Positions 54,854 to 62,954 of a stretch of DNA of 64,000 bases are shown piece after piece. Position 1 is the first letter of the stretch, and every line of letters begins with the position of its first letter. The position numbers and the translations under genes are program-made. The notes below the pieces were generated by a model. The model ran no database searches and was not told where the DNA came from. It worked only from the letters and a program-made list of their open reading frames with translations. This DNA is from Rhizobium sp. NXC24. Its GTDB lineage: Bacteria > Pseudomonadota > Alphaproteobacteria > Rhizobiales > Rhizobiaceae. The stretch is taken from contig NZ_CP024311.1 in NCBI RefSeq assembly GCF_002944315.1, forward strand, positions 1,278,501 through 1,342,500. The letters run 5' to 3'.

Positions 54854-55437
54854 TCCTCATCCACCACATGCTTCAAGCCGGCGCGGAAATAGTCGTAGCC
54901 GGTGTAGATGGTCAGTAGCGCTGCGACCCAGAGCAGGACAATGCCCATCTCCGTCGTATAGGGTATCACCTTGTCGCCGGCCGGCCCAGCCAGCAGGAAG
55001 GCGATGGCGACGAGCTGAGCGGTCGTTTTCCATTTGGCGATGCGCGTCACCGGCACGCTGACCTTCAGCGCCGCCAGATACTCGCGCAGGCCCGAGACGA
55101 GAATTTCGCGGCAAAGGATGATGATGGCAGCCCAGAGCGACCAGCCGGCGATCGTGCCGTCGGCAGCGACCAGCAGCAGGATCGCCGAGACCAGCAGCTT
55201 GTCGGCGATCGGGTCCAGCATGCGGCCGATATTCGACGTCTGATTCCAGATGCGCGCGAGATAGCCGTCCAGAAAATCGGTGATCGAGGCGATGATGAAA
55301 ATCCACAGCGCCACCCAGCGCGCGAAATCGGACCCCTCCAGTTTGCCTTCGACGAAGAAGCACAGGACGATCAACGGCACGCAGAGAATGCGGCCATAGG
55401 TGAGCAGATTGGGAATGCTATATGCGCGCGAAGCCAT
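54850..55437 (-). CDS. pgsA: CDP-diacylglycerol-glycerol-3-phosphate 3-phosphatidyltransferase
   Basis: A 195-residue membrane enzyme making phosphatidylglycerol phosphate. The CDP-alcohol phosphotransferase motif is complete: DFLDGYLARIWNQTSNIGRM (about residues 57-76), then LDPIADKLL. Several membrane segments surround it. It lies between uvrC and moaD, the usual rhizobial order, with 211 bp to uvrC and a 4-nt overlap with moaD. Phosphatidylserine synthase relatives are excluded by context and length. Confidence 0.96.
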   Translation of the reverse strand: MASRAYSIPNLLTYGRILCVPLIVLCFFVEGKLEGSDFARWVALWIFIIASITDFLDGYLARIWNQTSNIGRMLDPIADKLLVSAILLLVAADGTIAGWSLWAAIIILCREILVSGLREYLAALKVSVPVTRIAKWKTTAQLVAIAFLLAGPAGDKVIPYTTEMGIVLLWVAALLTIYTGYDYFRAGLKHVVDEE

Positions 55438-55648
55438 GGAAATCGTTTCGTTTCAGTTGTTTCACCGGACTAAAATAGCCTTCCCCCAAGGCGTCATCTC
55501 GTTCCAGCTATTTGATTTAGCATGATCTTATCCAAAAACCGTCCCGCACCTCTTGAGATCATGCCTTAGATGGCGGTTTGAGGAGCTTGCCGTCAATATT
55601 GTTTCTGTTTTTTCACCGTCATTGCGTGGAATTTGCGACCAGCTTTTC

Positions 55649-57691
55649 TTATTTCGCGGCGTCCTCGTGAAAATGGTTATAGACCTGCCGCGCCACGGCT
55701 TCGGATATGCCTTCGACGGCCATCAGGTCGGATAGGGCCGCGCGCGACACGGCCTTTGCGGTGCCGAAATGCTGCAGCAGCGCCCGCTTGCGCGAAGGGC
55801 CGATGCCGCCGATTTCGTCCAGCGGGTTTTTCACCATTTCCTTCTTGCGGCGTGCTCGATGCGAGCCGATGGCAAAACGATGGGCCTCGTCGCGCAGGCG
55901 CTGGATGAAGTAGAGCACGGGATCACGGGGCGGCAGGGTGAAGCTCTCGCGGGCGGGCGCAAAGAAGCGCTCGCGTCCGGCATCGCGGTCGACACCCTTG
56001 GCGACGCCGATGGCGATGACGCTGTCGGTAATTCCGAGCTCCTCGAGAATGGCGCGCACCGCTGTCATCTGTCCTTGGCCGCCATCGATGAGGATGACGT
56101 CCGGCCAAGCGGGGAAGGGCTGATCCGCAGCGTCAACGGCTGCGCTCTCCGTATTCGGGCTGCGGTCCGGCTTGCCCTCTTCCTTCAGCAGGCGAGAAAA
56201 GCGCCGGGTCATGACTTCGCGCATCATGCCGAAATCGTCGCCGGGCGTGATGTCGGTCGATTTGATGTTGAACTTGCGGTATTGGCCTTTGACGAACCCT
56301 TCCGGCCCAGCCACCACCATACCGCCAACCGCATTCGTGCCCATGATGTGCGAGTTGTCATAGATCTCGATGCGTTGCGGCACATAGGGAAGCTGGAATG
56401 TCTCCTTGAAGCCTTCGAGCAGCCGCGATTGTGAGGCGGTCTCGGCAAGCTTGCGGCCATGCGCTTCGCGGGCATTGGCAACGACGTGATCGACGAGGTC
56501 GCGCTTCTCGCCGCGCTGCGGCACCAGGATCGTGACCTTGTGCCCGGCCTTTTCGCCGAGCGCTGCTGCCAGCAGCTCGATTTCCTCGACCGTCTCCGAT
56601 AGCAGGATCTGCCTCGGCACCGGCTTGTCGTCGTAGAATTGCGCCAGAAACGCATTCAGCACTTCGGCGCCGGAAAGCGACGGGTCAGCCTTCGGGAAAT
56701 AGGCGCGGTTGCCCCAGTTCTGCCCGGTGCGGAAGAAGAAGACCTGGATGCAGGAAATGCCGCCCTCGTGATGGATGGCAAAGACGTCGGCTTCTTCGAC
56801 GCCGGCGGGATTGATGCCCTGATGGCTTTGCACATGCGACAGCGCCGCCAGCCGGTCGCGATAGACGGCGGCGCGCTCGAAATCGAGATCCTCAGCGGCA
56901 GCGTTCATCGCCTCCGCCATATGGGCTTTCACGTTCTGGCTCTTGCCGGAGAGAAAGTCCTTCGCCTCCTGCACCAGCTCCGCATAGCCCTCATCGCTGA
57001 TCTCGCGGGTGCAAGGCCCTGAGCAGCGCTTGATCTGATAGAGCAGGCAGGGTCGGGTCCGGGTCTCGAAAACGCTGTCGGTGCAGGTGCGGATCAGGAA
57101 GGCGCGTTGCAGCGAATTGATGGTGCGGCCGACGGCGCCCGCTGACGCGAAGGGGCCGAAATACTCACCCTTGCGGGCACGCGCGCCGCGATGCTTGAAG
57201 ATCGCCGGTGCCCGATGATCGCCGGTGATGAGAATATAGGGAAAGGACTTGTCGTCCCGCAGCAATACGTTGAAGCGCGGCCGTAAGCGCTTGATCAGAT
57301 TCGCTTCCAGCAGCAGCGCTTCGGTCTCGGTGCGGGTGGTGACGAACTCCATATTGGCGGTTTCGCGCACCATGCGGGCGATGCGGTTGGAATGCACGCG
57401 GCCCATCGCGTAGTTGGCAACACGCTTCTTCAGGCTGCGCGCCTTGCCGACATAGAGCACGTCGCCGGCTTCGTTGAACATGCGATAGACGCCGGGATTG
57501 TTCGGCAGGCGCTTGACGAATTCTGCGATCAGTTCCGCGCCCTGAAGGCCGGTTTCATTCTTCCCGCCTTCGTTCCAGTCGACGGGCACGACGGGGGAAG
57601 CGCCGGCATCGGCTTCCACCTCGATGTCGTCCTCAATGTCCTCTGATTCGTCATAGAGAATGCCGCCGTCGGGCAGCTTTCGTCCGTTCAT
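55649..57691 (-). CDS. uvrC: excinuclease ABC subunit C
   Basis: A 680-residue nuclease subunit of nucleotide excision repair. The GIY-YIG domain ([20 protein letters not shown], about residues 59-78) makes the 3' cut. A UVR motif near residue 240 ([20 protein letters not shown] region) contacts UvrB. The RNase H-like domain includes [20 protein letters not shown], and a helix-hairpin-helix ends the protein ([19 protein letters not shown]). An acidic N-terminal extension of about 50 residues precedes it. Its start overlaps the upstream SDR stop by 4 nt. Confidence 0.98.
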   Translation of the reverse strand: MNGRKLPDGGILYDESEDIEDDIEVEADAGASPVVPVDWNEGGKNETGLQGAELIAEFVKRLPNNPGVYRMFNEAGDVLYVGKARSLKKRVANYAMGRVHSNRIARMVRETANMEFVTTRTETEALLLEANLIKRLRPRFNVLLRDDKSFPYILITGDHRAPAIFKHRGARARKGEYFGPFASAGAVGRTINSLQRAFLIRTCTDSVFETRTRPCLLYQIKRCSGPCTREISDEGYAELVQEAKDFLSGKSQNVKAHMAEAMNAAAEDLDFERAAVYRDRLAALSHVQSHQGINPAGVEEADVFAIHHEGGISCIQVFFFRTGQNWGNRAYFPKADPSLSGAEVLNAFLAQFYDDKPVPRQILLSETVEEIELLAAALGEKAGHKVTILVPQRGEKRDLVDHVVANAREAHGRKLAETASQSRLLEGFKETFQLPYVPQRIEIYDNSHIMGTNAVGGMVVAGPEGFVKGQYRKFNIKSTDITPGDDFGMMREVMTRRFSRLLKEEGKPDRSPNTESAAVDAADQPFPAWPDVILIDGGQGQMTAVRAILEELGITDSVIAIGVAKGVDRDAGRERFFAPARESFTLPPRDPVLYFIQRLRDEAHRFAIGSHRARRKKEMVKNPLDEIGGIGPSRKRALLQHFGTAKAVSRAALSDLMAVEGISEAVARQVYNHFHEDAAK

Positions 57692-58455
57692 TCCATGCTC
57701 TCCGACACATCGGGCGTTTCCCAGGCAAGATGCTGGCCACCATCGAGCGCTATCATTTGGCCCGTGATCGAAGGCGTGTCAAAAAGAAAGCGGACGGTGC
57801 GACCGAATTCCTCGAGGCCGGGCGCAGCCTTCAATATGAGACCATCGATCTGCGCTTGGAAGTCCTCTTCCGTCTGTCGGACGCTGCGCACCGTCGGACC
57901 GGGGCCGATGGCGTTGACGCGGATGCGCGGCGCAAAGGTCTGCGCCATCGTCTGGGTCGCCGTCCACAGGGCGGCCTTCGACAAGGTATAGGAATAGAAG
58001 CGTGGGTTCAGCGCCCAGACGCGCTGATCGACAATGTTGACGATCAACCCCGGGATGCCTTCCGGAAGCTGCCGCACGAAATCCGCGGCGAGGATGGAGG
58101 GCGCGCGGACATGCACGGCAAAATGCGCGTCGAAGGCTTCGGCGTCGAAGTTGTCGGCGGAATCACCCTGAAAAACGGAGGCGTTGTTGACCAGGAGATC
58201 CAGCGGTCCAAGCTCCGAAACGGCCCTTTCGATCAGCGTCGATGTTTCCGCCGAATTTTGCAGGTCGGCCTTGATCGCAATTGCCTTTCTGCCCTGTTGC
58301 CGCAATTTCGCCACGACTTCGGTTGCCTCGGCGAACGATTGATTGGCATGCAGCGCCACCGCAAAGCCGTTAGCCGACAAATCCTCTGCGATTGCCCGGC
58401 CTATTCTTTTTGATGCACCTGATATAAGCGCTGTGCGTAGTTTTTCCTGGCTCAA
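57688..58455 (-). CDS. SDR family oxidoreductase (possibly pteridine-reductase-like)
   Basis: A 255-residue SDR. The cofactor motif [20 protein letters not shown] is at residues about 10-29, with VALHANQS after it. NNASVFQ replaces the usual NNAG, and the catalytic Tyr/Lys are in [18 protein letters not shown]. The [18 protein letters not shown] pattern recalls PTR1/FolM-type dihydrofolate or pterin reductases, which would fit nearby molybdopterin genes, but this is weak. It overlaps uvrC by 4 nt and heads the operon. Confidence 0.85.
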   Translation of the reverse strand: MSQEKLRTALISGASKRIGRAIAEDLSANGFAVALHANQSFAEATEVVAKLRQQGRKAIAIKADLQNSAETSTLIERAVSELGPLDLLVNNASVFQGDSADNFDAEAFDAHFAVHVRAPSILAADFVRQLPEGIPGLIVNIVDQRVWALNPRFYSYTLSKAALWTATQTMAQTFAPRIRVNAIGPGPTVRSVRQTEEDFQAQIDGLILKAAPGLEEFGRTVRFLFDTPSITGQMIALDGGQHLAWETPDVSESME

Positions 58456-58815
58456 GATGCTGCCTTTTCGTCGCCATTACCCAACTGGCACTCATATAGG
58501 TCGTCGATACACCATATGAAAAGATGCTTCTGCACGGAGATCCGCAGCGGCGACCTATGTAAAACTTCAGTTATATTTCGATTAAAATAAGTATACATGC
58601 TTTAACCAAGCATTAGGGTTAACAATTCGTCTGTTGCGCTCAAGCAACATCGAAATTCAGCCACCTCTGCGCCACAATGATATCATATTTTAGCTCTTCG
58701 AATTCCTCATTTGCATTCCAATTTCAGTCCCGATCCGGGAGGGACATCTTGTAATTGCTCGTGGTGCTTCGAGGTCATCAGTAGACGAAGAACACGGGAC
58801 TGAAAGGAGAAAAGT
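58456..58815. other. SDR / outer membrane protein intergenic region
   Basis: 360 bp, AT-richer than the surroundings, between divergent genes; no gene is supported. It contains a CtrA-box-like site (listed separately), a 5-bp hairpin GTTGC...GCAAC at 58634-58649, and a ribosome site AAAGGAG before the omp ATG. The omp mRNA probably has a long untranslated leader. Confidence 0.6.
58602..58623 (+). promoter_or_regulatory. CtrA-box-like site upstream of the outer membrane protein gene
   Basis: TTAACCAAGCATTAG at 58602-58616 is TTAA-N7-TTAG, one mismatch from the CtrA consensus, followed by GGTTAAC (58617-58623). It lies about 200 bp before the omp start. Confidence 0.35.
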
Positions 58816-59448
58816 ATGCGTACTCTCATCACGACCCTCATGGTCTCTGGTTTCGCCCTCGGCGGCTTCACCGCGGCTCATGCAGCCGACGCTGTGGAGC
58901 AGGTTCCGCAGCCGCCCGTCGCCCAGGAGGCTCCGCCGGTTGTCAACAACTGGGCCGGTTTCTACATCGGTGGTGCTGGCGACTGGAATGCCGGCCACTT
59001 CAATCACAACGGCAACTCCTACGCTTTCGGCGGTGAGGCTTTCACCGGCTACAACTGGCAGCAGGGCCAGATCGTATATGGTGTTGAAGGCGACCTCGGC
59101 TACGCCGACTCCGACTCGACCCGCAATGGCCTTACCGCCAAGAACGGCGTAAACGGCTCGGTTCGCGGCCGTATCGGTTACGACTTCAACCCGTTCATGC
59201 TGTACGGCACTGCCGGTCTGGCAATCGGCCAGAACAAGCTCGAGGACGCTACCTCGTCTGAAAGCAAGACGGCTGTTGGCTACACGGTCGGTGCAGGTGC
59301 TGAAACCTTCATCACCAACAACATCACGGCTCGTCTTGAGTACCGTTACACCGACTACGGCAAGAAGGATTTCAACCTCGACTCCGGCAGCTTCTCGCGC
59401 GGTTATGACGAGCAGAGCGTCAAGGTCGGTATCGGCGTCAAGTTCTGA
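58816..59448 (+). CDS. outer membrane beta-barrel protein (Omp25/RopB-type)
   Basis: A 210-residue protein with a signal peptide (TLMVSGFALGGFTAAHAADA, cleavage after AHA) and an eight-strand barrel. NWAGFYIGGAGDWNAGHFNH near residue 48 is the hallmark of the Rhizobiales Omp25/Omp31/RopB family. It ends in the barrel signature KVGIGVKF with a terminal Phe. It is preceded by AAAGGAG and followed by a strong terminator, in line with high expression. Codon use is strongly biased. It has a structural role in the outer membrane. Confidence 0.93.
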   Translation: MRTLITTLMVSGFALGGFTAAHAADAVEQVPQPPVAQEAPPVVNNWAGFYIGGAGDWNAGHFNHNGNSYAFGGEAFTGYNWQQGQIVYGVEGDLGYADSDSTRNGLTAKNGVNGSVRGRIGYDFNPFMLYGTAGLAIGQNKLEDATSSESKTAVGYTVGAGAETFITNNITARLEYRYTDYGKKDFNLDSGSFSRGYDEQSVKVGIGVKF

Positions 59449-59471
59449 TAATTTGATGGCATAATCTAACG

Positions 59472-59499
59472 AAAGCCGGGGTTCTCGCCCCGGCTTTTT
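59472..59499. terminator. terminator after the outer membrane protein gene
   Basis: A perfect 10-bp stem, AAAGCCGGGG (59472-59481) and CCCCGGCTTT (59488-59497), loop TTCTCG, followed by TT. It lies between convergent genes. Confidence 0.92.
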
Positions 59500-59519
59500 C
59501 CGTTTCATGGTTCTGATAT

Positions 59520-60362
59520 TTACGCGGCGTCCTTCGGGAAGTCCGTCGAGACGGCCAGTTCGCGCCAGTCGGCTAGTTCCTTGACGACGTATTCATTCTT
59601 GGTCTCGATCACGCCGACCGTATCGGAGCCGAAGGGCATGCGCAGCGGCGGGTTGGCCGAATGTGCAAGCGTGATCATCGACTTTGCAAGCCGTGCCGGA
59701 TCGCCGGGCTGGCCGTGGTTGTGACCGGCGGCGAAATCGCGCATCGCACCGGCAGGCGTGTCCTTGTAGTCGCCAATCGAGCTCGGGCTGACGGCGAGCG
59801 AGCTTTCGTCAAGGAAGTCGGTCCGGAAGAAGCCGGGTTCGACAACCGTGACCTTGATCCCCAGCGGCTGCAGTTCCGACGCCATTGCCTCGGACAGAGC
59901 TTCGACTGCGAATTTCGTTGAGCAATAGACGCCCCAACCGGCAAAGCTCTGGTAGCCACCGACCGACGACATGTTGATCACATGGCCGGAACGTTGGCGG
60001 CGCATGTGCGGAAGGATGGCGCGCGTGACCTTCAGCAGGCCGAAGACGTTGGTGGCATAGATCTTCTCGATTTCTTCGGCTGTAGCCTCTTCAACTGCAC
60101 CCAACAGGCCGTAGCCGGCATTGTTGAGAAGAATGTCGATCCGGCCGAAGCGCTTGACGGCTTCTGCAGCCGCTTCATGGGCCTGTGCCTCGTTCGAAAC
60201 GTCGAGGGCAACGGGCAGGAGGTTCGGATGATTGCCGAACTTTTCCGCAAGGCCTGCGGGGTTGCGGGCCGTGGCGACAACGGCGTCGCCGGCTTTGAGG
60301 GCTTCCTGAGCTATGAGGGCGCCGAAGCCGCGGGATGCACCCGTAATGAACCAAACGCGCAT
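59520..60362 (-). CDS. SDR family oxidoreductase
   Basis: A 280-residue classical SDR. It starts MRVWFITGASRGFGALIAQE at 60362, preceded by AAAGGAGAAAG, although the frame is open to 60650. NNAGYGLLGAVEEATAEEIE and the catalytic YCSTKFAVEALSEAMASELQ follow. The length and GFGALIA pattern fit a subgroup often adjacent to LysR regulators. The substrate is unknown. It is divergent from a lysR gene, with paired inverted repeats between. Confidence 0.92.
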   Translation of the reverse strand: MRVWFITGASRGFGALIAQEALKAGDAVVATARNPAGLAEKFGNHPNLLPVALDVSNEAQAHEAAAEAVKRFGRIDILLNNAGYGLLGAVEEATAEEIEKIYATNVFGLLKVTRAILPHMRRQRSGHVINMSSVGGYQSFAGWGVYCSTKFAVEALSEAMASELQPLGIKVTVVEPGFFRTDFLDESSLAVSPSSIGDYKDTPAGAMRDFAAGHNHGQPGDPARLAKSMITLAHSANPPLRMPFGSDTVGVIETKNEYVVKELADWRELAVSTDFPKDAA

Positions 60363-60386
60363 GACTTTCTCCTTTCGTGGGGTTGC

Positions 60387-60454
60387 AATTCCGTGCGCGG
60401 AATTTGCTTGCAGGGGAAAGATAGCTTGATGGCTCTGATGAGGTAATCTATCTT
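60387..60454. promoter_or_regulatory. inverted repeats in the SDR/lysR divergent promoter
   Basis: AATTCCG-TGCG-CGGAATT at 60387-60404 is a perfect 7-bp repeat, 25 bp before the SDR start. AAGATAG (60418-60424) and CTATCTT (60448-60454) form a second perfect 7-bp pair 23 nt apart, 33 bp before the lysR start. Control by the LysR protein is inference. Confidence 0.5.
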
Positions 60455-60486
60455 CTCCTCCTTGAAGTGCTGAGAAAATCTCATCA

Positions 60487-61389
60487 ATGCGGCGCATCCG
60501 TTCAACCGATCTGGCAATTTTCCTGGCCATCGCCCAACACCGCAGCTTTCGCAAAGCCGCGGTCGAACTCGGCGTGACGGCTTCAGCGCTCAGCCATTCG
60601 CTGCGGGCGATCGAGGAACGGCTGGACGTGCGGTTGGTCAATCGCACCACCCGCGGCGTCGGCTTGACGGAGGCCGGCGAGCGCCTGTTCGAGCGTATCC
60701 GCCCGGCCTTCCTCGATATCGACGATGCGCTTGAGGATCTCGATAAATTCCGCGGCCAACCCTATGGCAAGCTGCGTATCAACGCCCCGCGCCCCGCCGC
60801 CAAGATGGTGTTGTTGCCGATCGTATCCCGTTTCCTGAGGGCTTATCCCGCTGTCGAAATGGAAATCGTGGCGGACGATGCGCTCGTGGACACGGTTTCC
60901 GGCGGCTTCGATGCCGGCGTGCGGTTCGGCGAAAGCATCGCCGCCGACATGATCGCCATCGCCATCGGCCCCCGCCAGCGGACTGCGATCGTCGGTTCGC
61001 CCGAACATTTTCAGCGTTTCGCCAAACCGGTCACGCCGCATGATCTGAAGGATCACCCGTGCATCCGCTATCGTTTCCCGAGCGGCACCTACTATCGTTG
61101 GGAATTCGAACGCGGCGGCATTGAGCTGGAGATTGAGGTACAGGGGCCGCTGACGCTCGGCGACCTCGACATGATGTTCGAAGCCGCCGTCAACGGCTCC
61201 GGTCTTGCGTTCATGTTCGAGGATCTCGCGCTGCCGGCTTTGAAGGATGGCCGGCTGATCCGTGTGCTGGAGGACTGGTGCCCCTATTATCCCGGCTTCT
61301 TTCTCTATTATCCAAGCCGCCGGCAGTTGCCGACCGCCTTGCGCGCCTTCGTCGATTTCATCAAAATCGACAGTTCGCGCCAGGGCTAA
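60487..61389 (+). CDS. LysR family transcriptional regulator
   Basis: A 300-residue LysR-type regulator. The N-terminal winged helix-turn-helix spans residues 1-60, with FLAIAQHRSFRKAAVELGVT and SALSHSLRAIEERLDVRLVN. The C-terminal effector domain is of periplasmic-binding-protein type. PYGKLRINAPRPAAKMVLLP near residue 92 is typical of the subgroup that controls a divergent oxidoreductase gene. The adjacent SDR gene is the likely target. It is followed by a convergent GST gene 11 bp away. Confidence 0.93.
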   Translation: MRRIRSTDLAIFLAIAQHRSFRKAAVELGVTASALSHSLRAIEERLDVRLVNRTTRGVGLTEAGERLFERIRPAFLDIDDALEDLDKFRGQPYGKLRINAPRPAAKMVLLPIVSRFLRAYPAVEMEIVADDALVDTVSGGFDAGVRFGESIAADMIAIAIGPRQRTAIVGSPEHFQRFAKPVTPHDLKDHPCIRYRFPSGTYYRWEFERGGIELEIEVQGPLTLGDLDMMFEAAVNGSGLAFMFEDLALPALKDGRLIRVLEDWCPYYPGFFLYYPSRRQLPTALRAFVDFIKIDSSRQG

Positions 61390-61400
61390 GAGAGGCGCCG

Positions 61401-61997
61401 TCAGGCCCGCGGCTTCATAGCCTGATAGTCCGGAAAGTGTTTTTCGAACTTGCTTGCCCAATCGATAAGGTCAGCATGGTCCGCTTCCCACTGTCCCTCG
61501 AAGCGCAGTTGCAGATAGCCTATCATGGACGCTAGAGCGAAATGCCCGCCATGCAGTTTCTTGCCGATCTTCGGCGGTTCGGCGTTGAGGTGGGCGAGCG
61601 CGCGGCTCACTTTCGTCCACTGCCGGTCGATCCATGGCTGATGCTGCTTGTCCTGATCGCGCAAGCGCCGCTCGTAGACGATCGACAGGAGGCAGTCATT
61701 GGTGCCGTCGCAAAGCGCTTCCAGCACCTCGGCGTCTATGCGTTTGCTCTCCTTGGCAGGATAAAGCGTCTTGCCCTTCAGCCGATGGAAATGATGCATG
61801 ATCGCGCGGCTGTCGAAGATCGACACGCCGTCTTCCGTCAGCAGCGTCGGAATCTTGCCGAGCGGATTGTTGTCGACCAGCAGGGCCGGACCGGCATTGG
61901 TGTCGACATGGATTTCGGTGAACTCGATGCCGAGGTGGCGGGCTGCCATCCGCACCTTGCTGGAGAAGGGGGAAGCGGGCGAGCAGAGAAGCTTCAT
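61401..61997 (-). CDS. glutathione S-transferase family protein
   Basis: A 198-residue GST. The thioredoxin-fold N-terminus has LLCSPASPFSSKVRMAARHL, with Ser residues as possible glutathione activators, and NPLGKIPTLLTEDGVSIFDS, the cis-Pro loop and glutathione site. An all-helical C-terminal domain follows. Substrates are not predictable. It lies 24 bp downstream of rlmJ and is probably co-transcribed with it. Confidence 0.92.
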   Translation of the reverse strand: MKLLCSPASPFSSKVRMAARHLGIEFTEIHVDTNAGPALLVDNNPLGKIPTLLTEDGVSIFDSRAIMHHFHRLKGKTLYPAKESKRIDAEVLEALCDGTNDCLLSIVYERRLRDQDKQHQPWIDRQWTKVSRALAHLNAEPPKIGKKLHGGHFALASMIGYLQLRFEGQWEADHADLIDWASKFEKHFPDYQAMKPRA

Positions 61998-62021
61998 GGG
62001 ATCACCTGGGCGAAAGAAATA

Positions 62022-62873
62022 TCAGTGTTCGCCGCGCAGCCAGAAGGCGCGTTGCGAGGCGAAGCGGTCTTGCGCCAGCATATCCTTCAGGGCCGGCAGC
62101 AAGGCATGCAGCTCGTCCTTCAGCGTAAATGGCGGATTGACGATAATGAGGCCGGAGCCGGTTAGTCCGGTGAAGCCGCGATCGCTTTTGACCGTCAGCT
62201 CGGCGCAGAGCATCTTCGGAATCTCCAAAGCCTGCAATGCCTCATGAAAAGCCTTGATCGGTGCATCCTTCTTGAGTGGATACCATAGGCAATAGGTGCC
62301 GCCGGGAAAGCGGCGCCAGGCTTTCGCAAGTCCGTCCGCCAGCCGTTCATATTCGCCGTCTTCTTCGAACGGCGGATCGACCAGCACGATGCCGCGCTTC
62401 TCCTTCGGCGGCAGATGCGCGCCGAGCGCCAGCCAGCCATCGAGCTCGGTGATGCGCGCATGGTGATCGCCCTCGAACAACCGATGCAGCCGCTGGAAAT
62501 CCTCCGGATGCAGCTCCATCGCCGATAACCGGTCCTGTGGGCGGAACAGCATGCGGGCAAGCTTCGGGGAGCCCGGATAGAACCGCAGGCCACCTTCGGG
62601 ATTGAGCTCGCGGACGGCGGTCAGATAGGGCTCCAGCAGATTGGCCACTTGCGGCACAAGTTCGGCTTTCAGCAGCCGGCCGATACCATCCAGCCATTCG
62701 CCTGTCTTCTGCGCCTCCTCCGAAGAGAGATCGTAGAGCCCGATGCCTGCATGGGTGTCGAGAACACGGAAAGCCTTGTCCTTGTTCTGCATGTAGCGGA
62801 TGAGACGGGCTAGTACCGCGTGCTTCAGCACATCGGCGAAATTGCCCGCGTGGTAGATATGCCGATAGTTCAT
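62022..62873 (-). CDS. rlmJ: 23S rRNA (adenine(2030)-N6)-methyltransferase RlmJ
   Basis: A 283-residue SAM-dependent methyltransferase. It starts MNYRHIYHAGNFADVLKHAV at 62873, the exact family N-terminus; the frame extends 18 bp upstream. The catalytic DPPF motif is in IVLVDPPFEEDGEYERLADG near residue 165. RlmJ methylates A2030 of 23S rRNA in E. coli. The gst gene follows on the same strand. Confidence 0.95.
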   Translation of the reverse strand: MNYRHIYHAGNFADVLKHAVLARLIRYMQNKDKAFRVLDTHAGIGLYDLSSEEAQKTGEWLDGIGRLLKAELVPQVANLLEPYLTAVRELNPEGGLRFYPGSPKLARMLFRPQDRLSAMELHPEDFQRLHRLFEGDHHARITELDGWLALGAHLPPKEKRGIVLVDPPFEEDGEYERLADGLAKAWRRFPGGTYCLWYPLKKDAPIKAFHEALQALEIPKMLCAELTVKSDRGFTGLTGSGLIIVNPPFTLKDELHALLPALKDMLAQDRFASQRAFWLRGEH

Positions 62874-62954
62874 TGTCGGTGAAGTCCGCATGAATTGTTG
62901 CGATGGGCCAGATTATGCCTTTTGGCCGGACAAGGCATGAAATATACAAACGGC

